This document shows, one piece after another, positions 18,352 through 28,300 of a stretch of DNA of 64,000 bases. The stretch comes from Treponema sp. (GTDB taxonomy: Bacteria; Spirochaetota; Spirochaetia; Treponematales; Treponemataceae). Position 1 is the stretch's first letter. Every line of letters starts with the position of its first letter. Both the position numbers and the translations under genes were made by a program. The notes under the pieces were generated by a model. The model saw only the letters and a list, made by a program, of their open reading frames with translations, searched no databases and was not told where the DNA came from. Where the stretch lies: contig JAGBBT010000100.1 of NCBI GenBank assembly GCA_017938365.1, positions 1 to 64,000 of the forward strand. The letters run 5' to 3'.

Positions 18352-18378
18352 ACAGTTCAATTCACTAAGTACAGTTTT

Positions 18379-19761
18379 TTATTTAGTTTGAAATGGATAT
18401 CTAAAATTTTTTACTTTATTAAATGCATAGATAAAGCAAACTAAATGCGTTAATAGGGTGATTGTCCAAGAAATTGGATAAGAAAAATATATTGTTTGTA
18501 TAGTATGAAAAATTGGAATTTGAAAAATTGTTCCTATCCACAATAATCGTAACCCACATGCACCTAATAAAGATACAATCATAGGCATAATAGAATAACC
18601 AATACCTCTTAAACAACCAACTAATGTATCCATCATTCCGCAAAGAAAGTAAAACGAACAAATAACAGATAATCTTATTTGGCCTGCTTGGATTACAGCT
18701 GGATTCGAAGAATAAAATTTTAATAAAGGATCACTAAAAATTGTCGTAAGCAATCCTAAAACAAAACCTGTAAAGAAAACGCAAATTAATGAATAAATAG
18801 ATATCTTTTTTATTCTATTAAAATTATTAGCACCATAGTTTTGACTGGTAAACGATATTGCGGCTTGATAGAAAGCATTCATAGAAACATAAATAAAACC
18901 TTCTATATTCTGTGCTGCTGAATTTCCTGCAATTGTAATAGGTCCGAATGTATTTACTGCTGACTGAATTACAACATTTGATAAAGAGAAAACAACACCT
19001 TGAAATCCTGCAGGAAGACCAGTTCTTAAAATTTGAATAAATTTTACTCTATTAATTGAAAGTTCTCTTATATTTAGATGAATATTAGAATCGTCTTTTA
19101 TTAAACAAAAAATAACACAACCTGCTGCAAAAAATTGAGATATTGCAGTGGCTGCGGCAACTCCTACAACTCCTAAATCAAAAACAATTACAAAAAATAA
19201 GTTTAAAACTACATTAATAATTCCTGCTGAAAATAAAAAATATAAAGGTCGTTTTGTATCTCCTACAGCTCTTAATATGGCACTTCCAAAATTGTATACC
19301 ATTGTTGCTGTTATTCCAAGAAAGTAAATTTTTAAATATTTTGTAGCAAGAATTAGAACTTCCTTTGGAGATTGCATTAGCTTTAATATATAACCTGTTC
19401 CTAAAACTCCAATAACAGTAAGAATAATTCCACTTATAAAACTTAAAACAATGGATGTATGAATAGTTTCTTTTAATTCTTTTTCGTTTTTAGCACCAAA
19501 ATCTTTTGCAACAATAACATTTGTTCCTATAGAAAGACCTATAAATAAGTTTGTAATAAGGTTAATTAATGAGCTTGTGGAACCTACTGCTGCCAAAGAA
19601 TTATCACCTGCGAATTTCCCTACAACTACAATATCAGCAGCATTAAATAATAATTGTAGTATGCTTGATCCCATAAGAGGTAACGCAAAGCTTAAAAGTT
19701 TCGGAAAAATTGTGCCGTTGCACATGTCAATTTGATAATTTTTTGATTTTGATGAGAACAT
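18379..19761 (-). CDS. MATE-family multidrug/Na+ antiporter
   Basis: 460 residues and 12 hydrophobic segments in two homologous halves. MATE features include GTIFPKLLSFALPLMGSSILQLLFNAADIVVVGKFAG at the N-terminus and GLPAGFQGVVFSLSNVVIQSAVN at the start of the second half. These proteins export cationic drugs or metabolites using Na+ or H+. It is divergent from the epimerase gene; no regulator is adjacent. Confidence 0.92.
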   Translation of the reverse strand: MFSSKSKNYQIDMCNGTIFPKLLSFALPLMGSSILQLLFNAADIVVVGKFAGDNSLAAVGSTSSLINLITNLFIGLSIGTNVIVAKDFGAKNEKELKETIHTSIVLSFISGIILTVIGVLGTGYILKLMQSPKEVLILATKYLKIYFLGITATMVYNFGSAILRAVGDTKRPLYFLFSAGIINVVLNLFFVIVFDLGVVGVAAATAISQFFAAGCVIFCLIKDDSNIHLNIRELSINRVKFIQILRTGLPAGFQGVVFSLSNVVIQSAVNTFGPITIAGNSAAQNIEGFIYVSMNAFYQAAISFTSQNYGANNFNRIKKISIYSLICVFFTGFVLGLLTTIFSDPLLKFYSSNPAVIQAGQIRLSVICSFYFLCGMMDTLVGCLRGIGYSIMPMIVSLLGACGLRLLWIGTIFQIPIFHTIQTIYFSYPISWTITLLTHLVCFIYAFNKVKNFRYPFQTK

Positions 19762-19821
19762 ATTATAAGGTTTATCACAAGGTGATTATTTAAGCAATAA
19801 AAAGTAAAATAACTGTAAGGG

Positions 19822-19849
19822 TGGACAAGATAAAAAAAAGAGATAAAAT
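19822..19849 (+). promoter_or_regulatory. Promoter of the aldose-1-epimerase-like gene, leaderless type
   Basis: TGGACA (19822-19827), 16-nt spacer, TAAAAT (19844-19849), then 6 nt to ATG. Confidence 0.6.
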
Positions 19850-19855
19850 AGGGTT

Positions 19856-20785
19856 ATGAAAGTTACATTAAAAAACAATAAATATGAAGTAGTATTAAAT
19901 ACACATGGAGCTGAAATTAATTCTTTCCGTAGTGTAGAAAAAGGAACTCAATTTGTATTTGAGGGACCTGAGAGTGTGTGGAAATTTCATGCACCAGTTT
20001 TGTTTCCTCATGTTGGTCGTATAAAAGATGGGTTTTATACATATAACGGTAACGAATATAATCTTGTAAATAATGGTATGAGCCGAGACATGGAACACAC
20101 AATTATTGCTCAAGATGAAAAATCGGTTACTTTTGAATTAACAGAAAATGAAGAAACTTCTTCAAAATTTCCATGGAAATTTTCGTTAAAAACATATTAC
20201 GAATTAAAAGATGACGGTTTGATTTTTACAACAACAGTAACAAATACTGATTCTACAGAAATGAAATTTTCCTTAGGAAGTCATACAGCATTCTGTTGTC
20301 CAAGAAATACAGATCCTGAGGGAACAACAAATTCAGATTATCAATATGAATTTGAAATAAAAGAGCCTTTAACTACAGTTATGTTAAATGCTGAAGCACA
20401 GTTAGCCGTAGACGAAGAAGGAACTGCACCTTGTACAAAACTTTATGGTGAAAAAGATTCTGGAATAATTCCAATTAATGCAGAAGGATTTGGAAATGGA
20501 CATTTCTTTACAAAGTTTTCTTCTAAATGGGTTGGATTAAGAAACAAAAAAGATAATTCTTTGATAAAGGTTAACTGTTCTGGATATCCATACTTAATGG
20601 TTTGGCAAGGAGGAAACGGTTCTGAAGGGGTTAAAGGAAACGGATTTAACTGTATAGAACCTTGGTATGGTACAGCTGATGCAGAAAATACTGATCATTC
20701 ATGGGAAAATAAATCTGCATTAATTTCATTAGAACCAGGAAAAAGTTTTACTGCTGATCAAAGTATTACAATAGAAGGTTTATAA
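19856..20785 (+). CDS. Aldose 1-epimerase (LacX-like) family protein
   Basis: 309 residues of the galactose-mutarotase fold. LacX-type motifs are visible: FPHVGRI, MSRDMEH, GSHTAFCCP (the conserved His) and CIEPWYG (the catalytic-base Glu). The position that is usually His in the HGxxRD motif reads Asn (NNGMSRD). It probably acts on a hexose or its phosphate, but the His change makes activity uncertain. It is a single-gene transcript ended by a strong terminator. Confidence 0.82.
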   Translation: MKVTLKNNKYEVVLNTHGAEINSFRSVEKGTQFVFEGPESVWKFHAPVLFPHVGRIKDGFYTYNGNEYNLVNNGMSRDMEHTIIAQDEKSVTFELTENEETSSKFPWKFSLKTYYELKDDGLIFTTTVTNTDSTEMKFSLGSHTAFCCPRNTDPEGTTNSDYQYEFEIKEPLTTVMLNAEAQLAVDEEGTAPCTKLYGEKDSGIIPINAEGFGNGHFFTKFSSKWVGLRNKKDNSLIKVNCSGYPYLMVWQGGNGSEGVKGNGFNCIEPWYGTADAENTDHSWENKSALISLEPGKSFTADQSITIEGL

Positions 20786-20787
20786 TT

Positions 20788-20946
20788 ATGAGGCACTTTG
20801 AGTTTTTCAAAGTGCCTTTTTCAGTTTTGGGAGATACAATCGGAGTTCCTGAAGAATTCAAATTCAGAGCAGAATTAAAAAATGATGCCATAACAGATAT
20901 GATTGGTTTTGAATTTACAATCTTCCCATTTGGAGTAATTTTATAA
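20788..20946 (+). CDS. Possible 52-codon gene or gene remnant overlapping a terminator
   Basis: An ATG frame runs 52 codons from just after the epimerase stop to 1 bp before the RelA/SpoT stop on the other strand. Its first 11 codons are the terminator hairpin. The rest (LGDTIGVPEEFKF, DMIGFEFTIFPFGVIL) reads like the C-terminus of a larger secreted or barrel protein. There is no ribosome-binding site. It could be a fragment left by an old deletion; I do not recognise a parent. Confidence 0.25.
   Translation: MRHFEFFKVPFSVLGDTIGVPEEFKFRAELKNDAITDMIGFEFTIFPFGVIL
20791..20821 (+). terminator. Terminator after the epimerase gene
   Basis: Perfect 11-bp stem (20791-20801 with 20807-20817), 5-nt loop and a T-run, 5 bp past the stop codon. 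Confidence 0.92.
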
Positions 20947-22785
20947 TTATTTTCTTTTTGAGGATTTAGAAATATCTTTTTTTATCCATTCAACTAAGAC
21001 CATTCGGTTTTCGATATTTGCTATTCTATGAAATGTTAAACAATCTGCTTTATGTATCATTATTCCTCTGTTTTTACTTACATAACCGACAATTGGGTCC
21101 CCTGGTTTTGGAGAACAACAGCCTGCTAATTTGTATAAAACATTTTTTGTATTATCAATTTTTATTTCTCCTGTAAAAGCAGAGTTTTTTTGATTACAGT
21201 TTGGAAGATTATTTTTATCCGAAATATATTTTTTTCTTTTTTCTTCCTGTATTTGTTTTGAATGAATATTTTGAAAAAGGTTCTCTGTTGATTTTCGTAA
21301 TTCTGATTCTTTATCTATAAATGTAGGATCATTTGCCATTAACCAAGAATGTATTTTTTGTCTTGCTTTTGATGTATGAATAACTTTTAACTGATTTTCA
21401 GTAGGGTGGGCTTGAGGATTTGTAAGAATTTCAATAATTTGTGTGTTTTTTAAAGGTTGTGTTAATGGGATTATTCTGCCGTCTGCCTTTGCTCCGACAA
21501 TTTTTTCGCCAACAGCACTGTGTACTGCGTAGGCAAAATCAATTGCATTGCTACCTGCTGGTAACTGAATAACATCGCCTAATGGAGTGAATACAAATAT
21601 CTTATCTCCTAATAATTCTTCTTTTAAGTTGGCAAAAAAAGTTGTATCAGAAATTTTATTATCTTTTAATGATTGTAATTGATTAAAAATTGACAGATTA
21701 CTTACATCAACTTTGTCTCTATTAGTTCCTTTTTTATATAACCAATGACTTGCAACTCCATGTTCAGCTTGATTATGCATTTGTTCTGTTCTGATTTGAA
21801 TTTCTAAAGGTCTACCTTGGCAAATTACTGTTGTATGTAATGATTGGTATCCGTTCGATTTTGGCATGGCAATATAATCTTTAAAACGTCCCTCCATTGG
21901 TTTCCACAAACTGTGTACAATTCCAATTAGTGTGTAACATTCTGAATTTGTATTGCATATAATTCTTAGTGCAAGTAAATCGTATAATTTATTTGCTTCT
22001 ACATTTCTTTTTTGCATTTTTTTATATATTGAATAAAAATGCTTTGCTCTACTAGAAACAGAAACTTTTATTCCATTTTTTTCGGAGGCCTGATATATCG
22101 ATTTAACAGCAGTTTCTAAATAAGATGCTCGCTCATTTTTTTTGTGAGACACTATTGCTTTTATTTGTTGAAAAACATCTGGATTTGAAAATTTTAAACT
22201 TAAGTCCTCTAGTTCATTCTTTATAGTCTGCATACCAAGTCTATCTGCTAATGGTGCCCAAATATCCATTACTTCAGAGGAGATTGCTTTTTGAATTTTT
22301 TCGTTTACATTTTTTAAATTACGCATTCTGTCTAATCGATCTGCAAGTTTTACAAGAATGACTCTTACATCATCAATCATTGCAAAAAGCATTTTTCTAA
22401 TGGCATCTGCTTGTTGTAATGTGCTTATATTTATTTTTAATCCTGTAATTCTTGATGTGTCGTTTACGATTTTAAAAATAGTTTCTCCAAATGTTGTTTT
22501 TATTTCATCTTCGGTAACATTTTCTAAAGAAAGAATATTGTGCAAAAGTCCGGAGATTACGCATTCAATATCCATTTTTGCAGCAATTAATATTTGAACA
22601 ACTCTTGCTGGATGTAAATAATAAGGTTGACCACATGATCTTATGTGAGTTTTAGTTTTGTCTATTAAAAAGTTCCAAGCTACAATAAATTTATCTTTTT
22701 CTTCTTGAGAAGCTTCTGTCATCAAATTGAGAATCTCTGTGAGAATAATTTCTGGATTTTGTTCAAATTCTGTAAATTCTTTCAT
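20947..22785 (-). CDS. RelA/SpoT-family (p)ppGpp synthetase with degenerate hydrolase domain
   Basis: 612 residues from the second of two ATGs (TATAAT ends 7 nt before it). Order: HD-type domain (~45-180), synthetase (~240-340), TGS (~400-460), zinc-finger/CC region (CCSPKPGD). It ends without the usual ACT domain. The synthetase core is intact (RAKHFYSIYKKM, RFKDYIAMPKSNGYQSLHTTV, EIQIRT) with the RFKD form. The hydrolase motif HDxxED reads HNILSL, and LHNMRT reads LDRMRN, so the metal and water ligands are lost. It is probably synthetase-only, like E. coli RelA. Confidence 0.9.
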   Translation of the reverse strand: MKEFTEFEQNPEIILTEILNLMTEASQEEKDKFIVAWNFLIDKTKTHIRSCGQPYYLHPARVVQILIAAKMDIECVISGLLHNILSLENVTEDEIKTTFGETIFKIVNDTSRITGLKINISTLQQADAIRKMLFAMIDDVRVILVKLADRLDRMRNLKNVNEKIQKAISSEVMDIWAPLADRLGMQTIKNELEDLSLKFSNPDVFQQIKAIVSHKKNERASYLETAVKSIYQASEKNGIKVSVSSRAKHFYSIYKKMQKRNVEANKLYDLLALRIICNTNSECYTLIGIVHSLWKPMEGRFKDYIAMPKSNGYQSLHTTVICQGRPLEIQIRTEQMHNQAEHGVASHWLYKKGTNRDKVDVSNLSIFNQLQSLKDNKISDTTFFANLKEELLGDKIFVFTPLGDVIQLPAGSNAIDFAYAVHSAVGEKIVGAKADGRIIPLTQPLKNTQIIEILTNPQAHPTENQLKVIHTSKARQKIHSWLMANDPTFIDKESELRKSTENLFQNIHSKQIQEEKRKKYISDKNNLPNCNQKNSAFTGEIKIDNTKNVLYKLAGCCSPKPGDPIVGYVSKNRGIMIHKADCLTFHRIANIENRMVLVEWIKKDISKSSKRK

Positions 22786-22792
22786 CATTTTT

Positions 22793-22798
22793 ATTATA
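22793..22798 (-). promoter_or_regulatory. -10 element of the RelA/SpoT-family gene
   Basis: TATAAT on the minus strand, 4 nt before the first ATG and 7 nt before the second. A weak TTACCA lies 18 nt further up. Confidence 0.5.
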
Positions 22799-22840
22799 AT
22801 AAGAAAGTTCTTATTTTGGTAACCTGATTTAATAAATTTG

Positions 22841-22869
22841 TTTAAATAATAAAGGAAAAATAATAGAAT
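22841..22869 (+). promoter_or_regulatory. Promoter of the TolC-MFP-RND operon
   Basis: TTTAAA (22841-22846), 17-nt spacer, TAGAAT (22864-22869). The predicted start site falls inside the palindrome at 22874-22885. Confidence 0.5.
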
Positions 22870-22873
22870 ATTA

Positions 22874-22885
22874 ATGATTAATCAT
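22874..22885. promoter_or_regulatory. Candidate operator, 12-bp perfect palindrome
   Basis: ATGATTAATCAT is its own reverse complement. It begins 5 nt after the -10 of the efflux promoter, where a dimeric repressor would block transcription. No repressor gene lies next to the operon. Confidence 0.4.
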
Positions 22886-22932
22886 ATAGATTCTGTTTTG
22901 TTTTTTATAGGATTTTGGAGGTTTTTTTTATT

Positions 22933-24231
22933 ATGAAAAACAAACTTTTTTTTTCTGTTTTGTTATTTTTTTTTAATTGTTTGTTTTTTATTTTTAGTCA
23001 GACTTCTGAAGTGTCTTCAGCGAAAAAGAGAACTTTTTCCGTAGAGGATTCTGTAAAATTTGCTATAGAAAATAATGTTTCTATAGCTCAAAAGCATATT
23101 AATTTAAACGCTGTAAAAAGAAGTTTTAATACTTCTTGGAATTCAATTAGTCCCAATGTAAATGTAGGTGCTGGTTTTTCTATTCCTATGGATGAATCTA
23201 GTTATGATTATTCTTACAATATTAGTGCTTCTGTTTCTCTTTCTTTTAGTGCAAATTTGTATTCTTCTGTGAATGGTGCAAAATTAGCTTATGAATCAGG
23301 AAAATTATCCTTTGAAGATGCCGTTCGTTCATTAGAATTAAGTGTTCGTGAAAGTTTTTATACTTTAATTTATGAAAAAGAATATATTCTTTTGGCGGAA
23401 AGAAATCTCTCAATTGCAAAAAAACAATATGAAAATAATCTTGCAAAATACAACCAAGGACGATTAAGTGAAATTGATGTGTTATCTGCTGAAGTAAATT
23501 ATAAAAGCAAAATTCCTGAAGTTGAAAAAGCTCGGATAAATTTTGAAAATGATTTAGCAATTTTTAAACAGCTATTAGGACTTGAAAGTAATGATATTAT
23601 TGAACTTTCTGGAAATTTAGAATCACGAATTAACTTAAAATCCATTACTTTAGACGGAATAAATTATGTTTCTCCAGAAATAAAACTATTAGAGTATGAT
23701 TTGAATATTGCAAAAAATGATTTATTATCGAAAAGGTTTTCGGCTTATAGCCCATCGATTTCTGCAAATTGGAATTATAAAGATTCTTGGACAGAACCTG
23801 ATGTTAATAATAAAAATCCTGTAAACTCTAGTTCGATTTCTTTGTCAGCTTCTATTCCGCTTGATGGAGTTTTGCCTTGGTCACAGAAATCTACTGCTAT
23901 TAAAAAATCTGTTGATTCTGTTGAACTTCTTGAATTACAACTAAATGAAGCTGAAAGAGATTTGTCTAGAAGAATAAATTCGGCTCTTCGTTCTATAAAT
24001 CAGAGTCAGAGTTCTATTAAATATAAACAAGCAAATGTTAATCTTGCACAGAAAAATTATGATATGACATCTGAGGCTTATAACCGAGGAACAAAAGATT
24101 TGCTTTCTTTACAAAGTGCAAATACATCATTGATGAATGCTCAAGTTTCGTTAAAAAATGAAATTTTAGTTTTAATAAAGTCTATTTTGAATCTTGAAAA
24201 AACTATTGGAGTTCCTTTTGGAACACTTTAA
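22933..24231 (+). CDS. TolC-family outer membrane efflux protein
   Basis: 432 residues with a signal peptide ending near FSQ. Two repeats rich in heptad helices and Asn/Ser belong to the outer membrane efflux family (AIENNVSIAQKHINL, AERNLSIAKKQYENN, EAYNRGTKDLLSLQSANTSLMNAQ). It forms the exit duct of the RND pump encoded downstream. The ATG is chosen over an in-frame TTG at 22915; GGAGG is 11 nt upstream, slightly long. First gene of the operon. Confidence 0.92.
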   Translation: MKNKLFFSVLLFFFNCLFFIFSQTSEVSSAKKRTFSVEDSVKFAIENNVSIAQKHINLNAVKRSFNTSWNSISPNVNVGAGFSIPMDESSYDYSYNISASVSLSFSANLYSSVNGAKLAYESGKLSFEDAVRSLELSVRESFYTLIYEKEYILLAERNLSIAKKQYENNLAKYNQGRLSEIDVLSAEVNYKSKIPEVEKARINFENDLAIFKQLLGLESNDIIELSGNLESRINLKSITLDGINYVSPEIKLLEYDLNIAKNDLLSKRFSAYSPSISANWNYKDSWTEPDVNNKNPVNSSSISLSASIPLDGVLPWSQKSTAIKKSVDSVELLELQLNEAERDLSRRINSALRSINQSQSSIKYKQANVNLAQKNYDMTSEAYNRGTKDLLSLQSANTSLMNAQVSLKNEILVLIKSILNLEKTIGVPFGTL

Positions 24232-24261
24232 TATTCATTTTGATTAGGAGAATATAATTCT

Positions 24262-25236
24262 ATGAGAAAATCACATAAAGTAATGATTGGAGCTGTTGTT
24301 GTTACAGTTATTTGTATTTCTTATGTTATTTTTTTTGCTCGTAATAAAGGTAATTCTAGTGCAAAGAAAAGTCGTCCTGAAACAGTGTTTTCTGTTATTA
24401 CAGAGGTTGCAAAAAATCAAACTCTTCATGGTTATGTTATTGTAAATGGTGAAATAGAAAGTCAAAATTCTGTAAATGTGTATCCAGATGTTTCAGGTAA
24501 AGTTATTGAAACTAAAGTAATGTTAGGTTCGTCTGTAACTCGCGGAGACATAATTGCATATGTAGATCCTAGTTCTCCTGGTCAATATTTTAAAAAAAGT
24601 CCAGTATATGCACCTATTTCTGGAAGTGTAATTTCGACACCATTAAAAAATGGAACGACTGTAAATACAAATACAACAATTGCAATTTTGGGCGATATTT
24701 CTAATTTACAAATTTCTTCCAATATTCCTGAACGATATGTTGCTGTTTTAAAAACAGGGTTAAAAGCTTCTGTTTCTGTAGAAGCGTATCCTGGAGTAAA
24801 TTTTGCTGCTACTGTAACTAGAGTTTCGCCTGTAGTTGATACTATTAGTCGAACAAAGCAGATTATTTTGACATTTGATAAAAAAGATTCTCGTGTAAAC
24901 GCTGGTATGTTCGGAAAGGTTGTCCTATATACAGAGGATTACTCTGGAAGTGTTACAATTCCGACAGATAGTTTAGTTCAGATAAATGATAAAGATTATG
25001 TTTTTGTAGTCAAAGAAGGATCGATTGTAGAGAGAAGATCTGTAAAAACAGGAAATTCTGTTGACGGATATATTCAGATTTTAGAAGGTGTAAAAGAAGG
25101 TGAAACCGTTGTAATTCAAGGACAAACATCATTGGCAGATGGATCTAAAATCAGAGATATTACGGGGCGAAATTCTTATATGAACGATTTAAATCCTGAA
25201 TCTAAGGATGAAATTAAAGTAAAGGAGATAAGATAA
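24262..25236 (+). CDS. RND efflux periplasmic adaptor (membrane fusion protein)
   Basis: 324 residues. One N-terminal membrane anchor is followed by a lipoyl/barrel-sandwich domain (GEIESQNSVNVYPDVSGKVIE, YAPISGSVIST), a beta-barrel and a C-terminal domain (GLKEGETVVIQGQ-type). The helical hairpin is very short, as in MacA/MdtA-like adaptors without a long coiled coil. It connects the TolC and RND proteins. An AGGAG site precedes the ATG. Confidence 0.92.
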   Translation: MRKSHKVMIGAVVVTVICISYVIFFARNKGNSSAKKSRPETVFSVITEVAKNQTLHGYVIVNGEIESQNSVNVYPDVSGKVIETKVMLGSSVTRGDIIAYVDPSSPGQYFKKSPVYAPISGSVISTPLKNGTTVNTNTTIAILGDISNLQISSNIPERYVAVLKTGLKASVSVEAYPGVNFAATVTRVSPVVDTISRTKQIILTFDKKDSRVNAGMFGKVVLYTEDYSGSVTIPTDSLVQINDKDYVFVVKEGSIVERRSVKTGNSVDGYIQILEGVKEGETVVIQGQTSLADGSKIRDITGRNSYMNDLNPESKDEIKVKEIR

Positions 25237-25372
25237 AAACTGTCAAAAATACAGTCAGTTTTTATCTTCTGAAGTTTGCGTTGCAAACTTTGTATTTATT
25301 GCTGTTTCTAATTTCATTGCGAAACAGCGTAAAAAGTCAATTCCAAAATTGATATTTTCTCATTGACTTTTT
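25234..25372. repeat. Array of four consecutive inverted repeats (stem-loops)
   Basis: Four stem-loops fill the gap between adaptor and pump genes. Arms: 25234-25242/25256-25264 (9 bp), 25272-25279/25283-25290 (8 bp, 3-nt loop), 25301-25308/25321-25328 (8 bp), 25331-25341/25362-25372 (11 bp). All arms are perfect. None is a textbook terminator before a gap; the last is A-rich/T-rich like one. They could tune pump expression or be palindromic repeat elements. Confidence 0.75.
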
Positions 25373-25386
25373 ATGGGAGTGATTAA

Positions 25387-28300
25387 ATGAGTTTAAGTAA
25401 AAAAACATTAGATCATCCAGTTTTAACTTTAATAATTTTTTTATTATTGGGAATTGTTGGACTTTTTACTTTGAGCAATGTAGCTATTAGTTTAATGCCT
25501 GATATAGATAGTCCTTATTTAAGTGTTAGAACTTCTTATACAAATGCTGGTCCAGAATCTGTCGAGAAATCTGTTACGAAAGTTTTGGAAGGACAACTTA
25601 TTAGTGTAAGTGGATTAAAAAAACTTACTTCAACTTCAAGAGAAGGTTCGTCAAATATAAATCTTGAGTTTAATTATGGCACAAACTTAGATATAGCAAC
25701 CAATGATGTTAGAGATAAGCTTGATCGTGTTGTTAGGAGATTACCTGATGATGTTGATACTCCTATTATCAGAAAAATGGACAGTGATTCAATGCCTATT
25801 ATGCGAATTGCAATTAATGGTAATCGAAGCAGGGATGAATTAAGAGTTTTGGCTGATGATGTAGTTGTTGATTTGTTAGAACAAGCAGATGGTGTTGCTG
25901 AAGCTTCTGTAAGTGGTGGTAGAGAAAAAATTGTTCGTGTTGATATTTCTCAAAACCGTTTGGCAGCTTATGGTTTAACAATGACCATGGTTAATTCTGC
26001 ATTATCAAAACAGAATTTAGAATTAGGCGGAGGAAAAATTACAGAAGGAAAAACTGATTATTCCGTAAGAACTACAGGGGAATTTTCAAGTTTGGAAGAT
26101 ATAAATGATACTGTAATTACTACTGCAAAAAATGGCTATATTGTTAGATTGTCTGATATCGGAAAAGCGTATTTAGGATACAAAGATAAGACAAGTGATG
26201 TTTATATAAATGGACAACCAGGAATTTATATTAGTGTAACAAAACAGTCTGGAAAAAATAGTGTAACCGTTGCTGACGGTGTTTATAAAAAAATTAATGA
26301 AATAAAAGAATTACTTCCTAGTGATGTTTCAATGCAAATAATTTCTGATGATACGGATTCTATTCGAGATACAATTAATACACTTATAGAAAGTGCTTAT
26401 CAAGGTTTATTACTTGCAATTTTGATTTTATTTCTATTTTTGAAAAATATAAAATCTACAATTATAATTGCGATTTCAATACCTCTTTCCATCATAATAA
26501 CAATGTTATGTATGAATTTTGCAGGAATAACATTAAATATGATGACATTAACAGGATTGATTCTTGGGGTAGGAATGATAGTAGATGCTTCTATTGTAAT
26601 GATAGAAAATATTTATGTTTATCGTACTAGAGGTGCTAAACCTAAAATTGCAGCAGTTTTAGGTTCTTCAGAAATGACTGTTTCTGTTTTATCTGGAAAT
26701 TTAACAACCATCTGTGTATTTATTCCATTTTTGTTCTTTATTAAAGACCTTGGAATGTCTGGGCAAATGTTTAAGGGAATAATTTTTACTGTTGTAATAG
26801 CTTTAGTATCGTCTTTGTTCGTTGCAATATTTTTAGTTCCTGTCCTTGCTGGAAAATTTTTACCTTTATCAAATAGAAATGAAAAACCTCTTAAAAATAA
26901 ATTTCTAATTAAATTTTATGCATTGATTGATAAACCTCTAGTTTTAGTTACTGAGTTATATCGAAAAGGATTAAAATCTGCCTTAAATCATAGAAAAGCT
27001 ACAGTTGTTATTTGTTTTTCCGCATTACTTATTTCAGTTGCTTTTGCATTTACATTGAAAGTTAATATGATGCCTAATGGAAAAGATGATAGTGTTCGAT
27101 TAAATGTAACTCTACCTATTGGTTCCACTTTGGCAGAAACAGCGTCTGTTTTAGAATCTTTAGAACAAATTTGTTATGATGAGGTAAAAGGTTACAAAAC
27201 AATTATTACAACAATTGGATCTGGAGGGACTTCATACAAAGGCAATATTGAATTAAAGTTACCGATAACAGAAGAGCAAATTGATAGTGCTGTGGATATT
27301 CAGAATAAGTTAAGAAAGCATTTTGAAGATTTTGCTGGAGTGAGATTTGGTTTTAGACAAAATATGAGTCGCCAAATGACAGGAAGCGATATTAAAATTA
27401 AGATTCGATGTGACGACTTAGATCTTTCATTAAAAACAGCTAATAAAATTTCAGAAGTAATGAGTAAAATCAAAGATTTAGGGGAATCGTCAATTGATAT
27501 AGAGGAAGGTATTCCGGAGGTTGAAGTTGTAATTAACCGACAGAGAGCATATGCTTTCGGGGTTGATGTAACATCTGTTGCACGAGAAATCAACTATGCT
27601 ATTAATGGTGTAAATTCTACAACTTATCGTTCTGCAGGAAAAGATTATGATGTTGTTTTGATGTATCAAAAAGAAGATCGTCAAAAAGTCCTTGATTTGG
27701 AACAAATTTATGTTAACGGTTCTGCTGGCAAGGTTAGTGTAGCTAATTTTGCGGAAGTAAAAAGAGGCTTAGGTCCTGTAAGCATAAAAAGAGAAAATCA
27801 AACTCGTATTGTAACGATAACAGCCGATTTAATTTCCGACAGAAATGCTTATGAAGTAGAAAGTGAAATAAAAGACGGAATAGCAAATTCTTTTATAGTT
27901 CCAGACGAAGTTACTTTGATATATGACGGTGCATGGAAAAATATGCAAGATCAAGGAAAAGTTTATGGACTTATAATTTTGATGGCGATTATTCTTGTTT
28001 TTGGAGTAATGGCTGGTACCTATGAAAGTTTTAAAGCACCGTTTCTTAATTTATGTACGATTCCATTTTTAATTATTGGTGTTGTATTTATATATAAGAT
28101 AACAGGCCAAGCAATTAGCATGGTTAGTGCTGTGGGATTAATTATGCTGGTTGGAATCGTTGTTAACAATGGAATTATCTTGGTAGATTTTACTAATTTA
28201 TTGATTGACAGAGGGCTGAAGATGAAGGATGCTTGTTTAGAAGCAGGAGTAAGTCGTCTTCGTCCTGTTTTAATGACTACATTAACAACTATTTTGGGGA

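Noticed and set aside
25237-25370. Short open frames through the hairpin array
   Set aside because: They exist in two frames only because of the inverted repeats; no start or ribosome-binding site.
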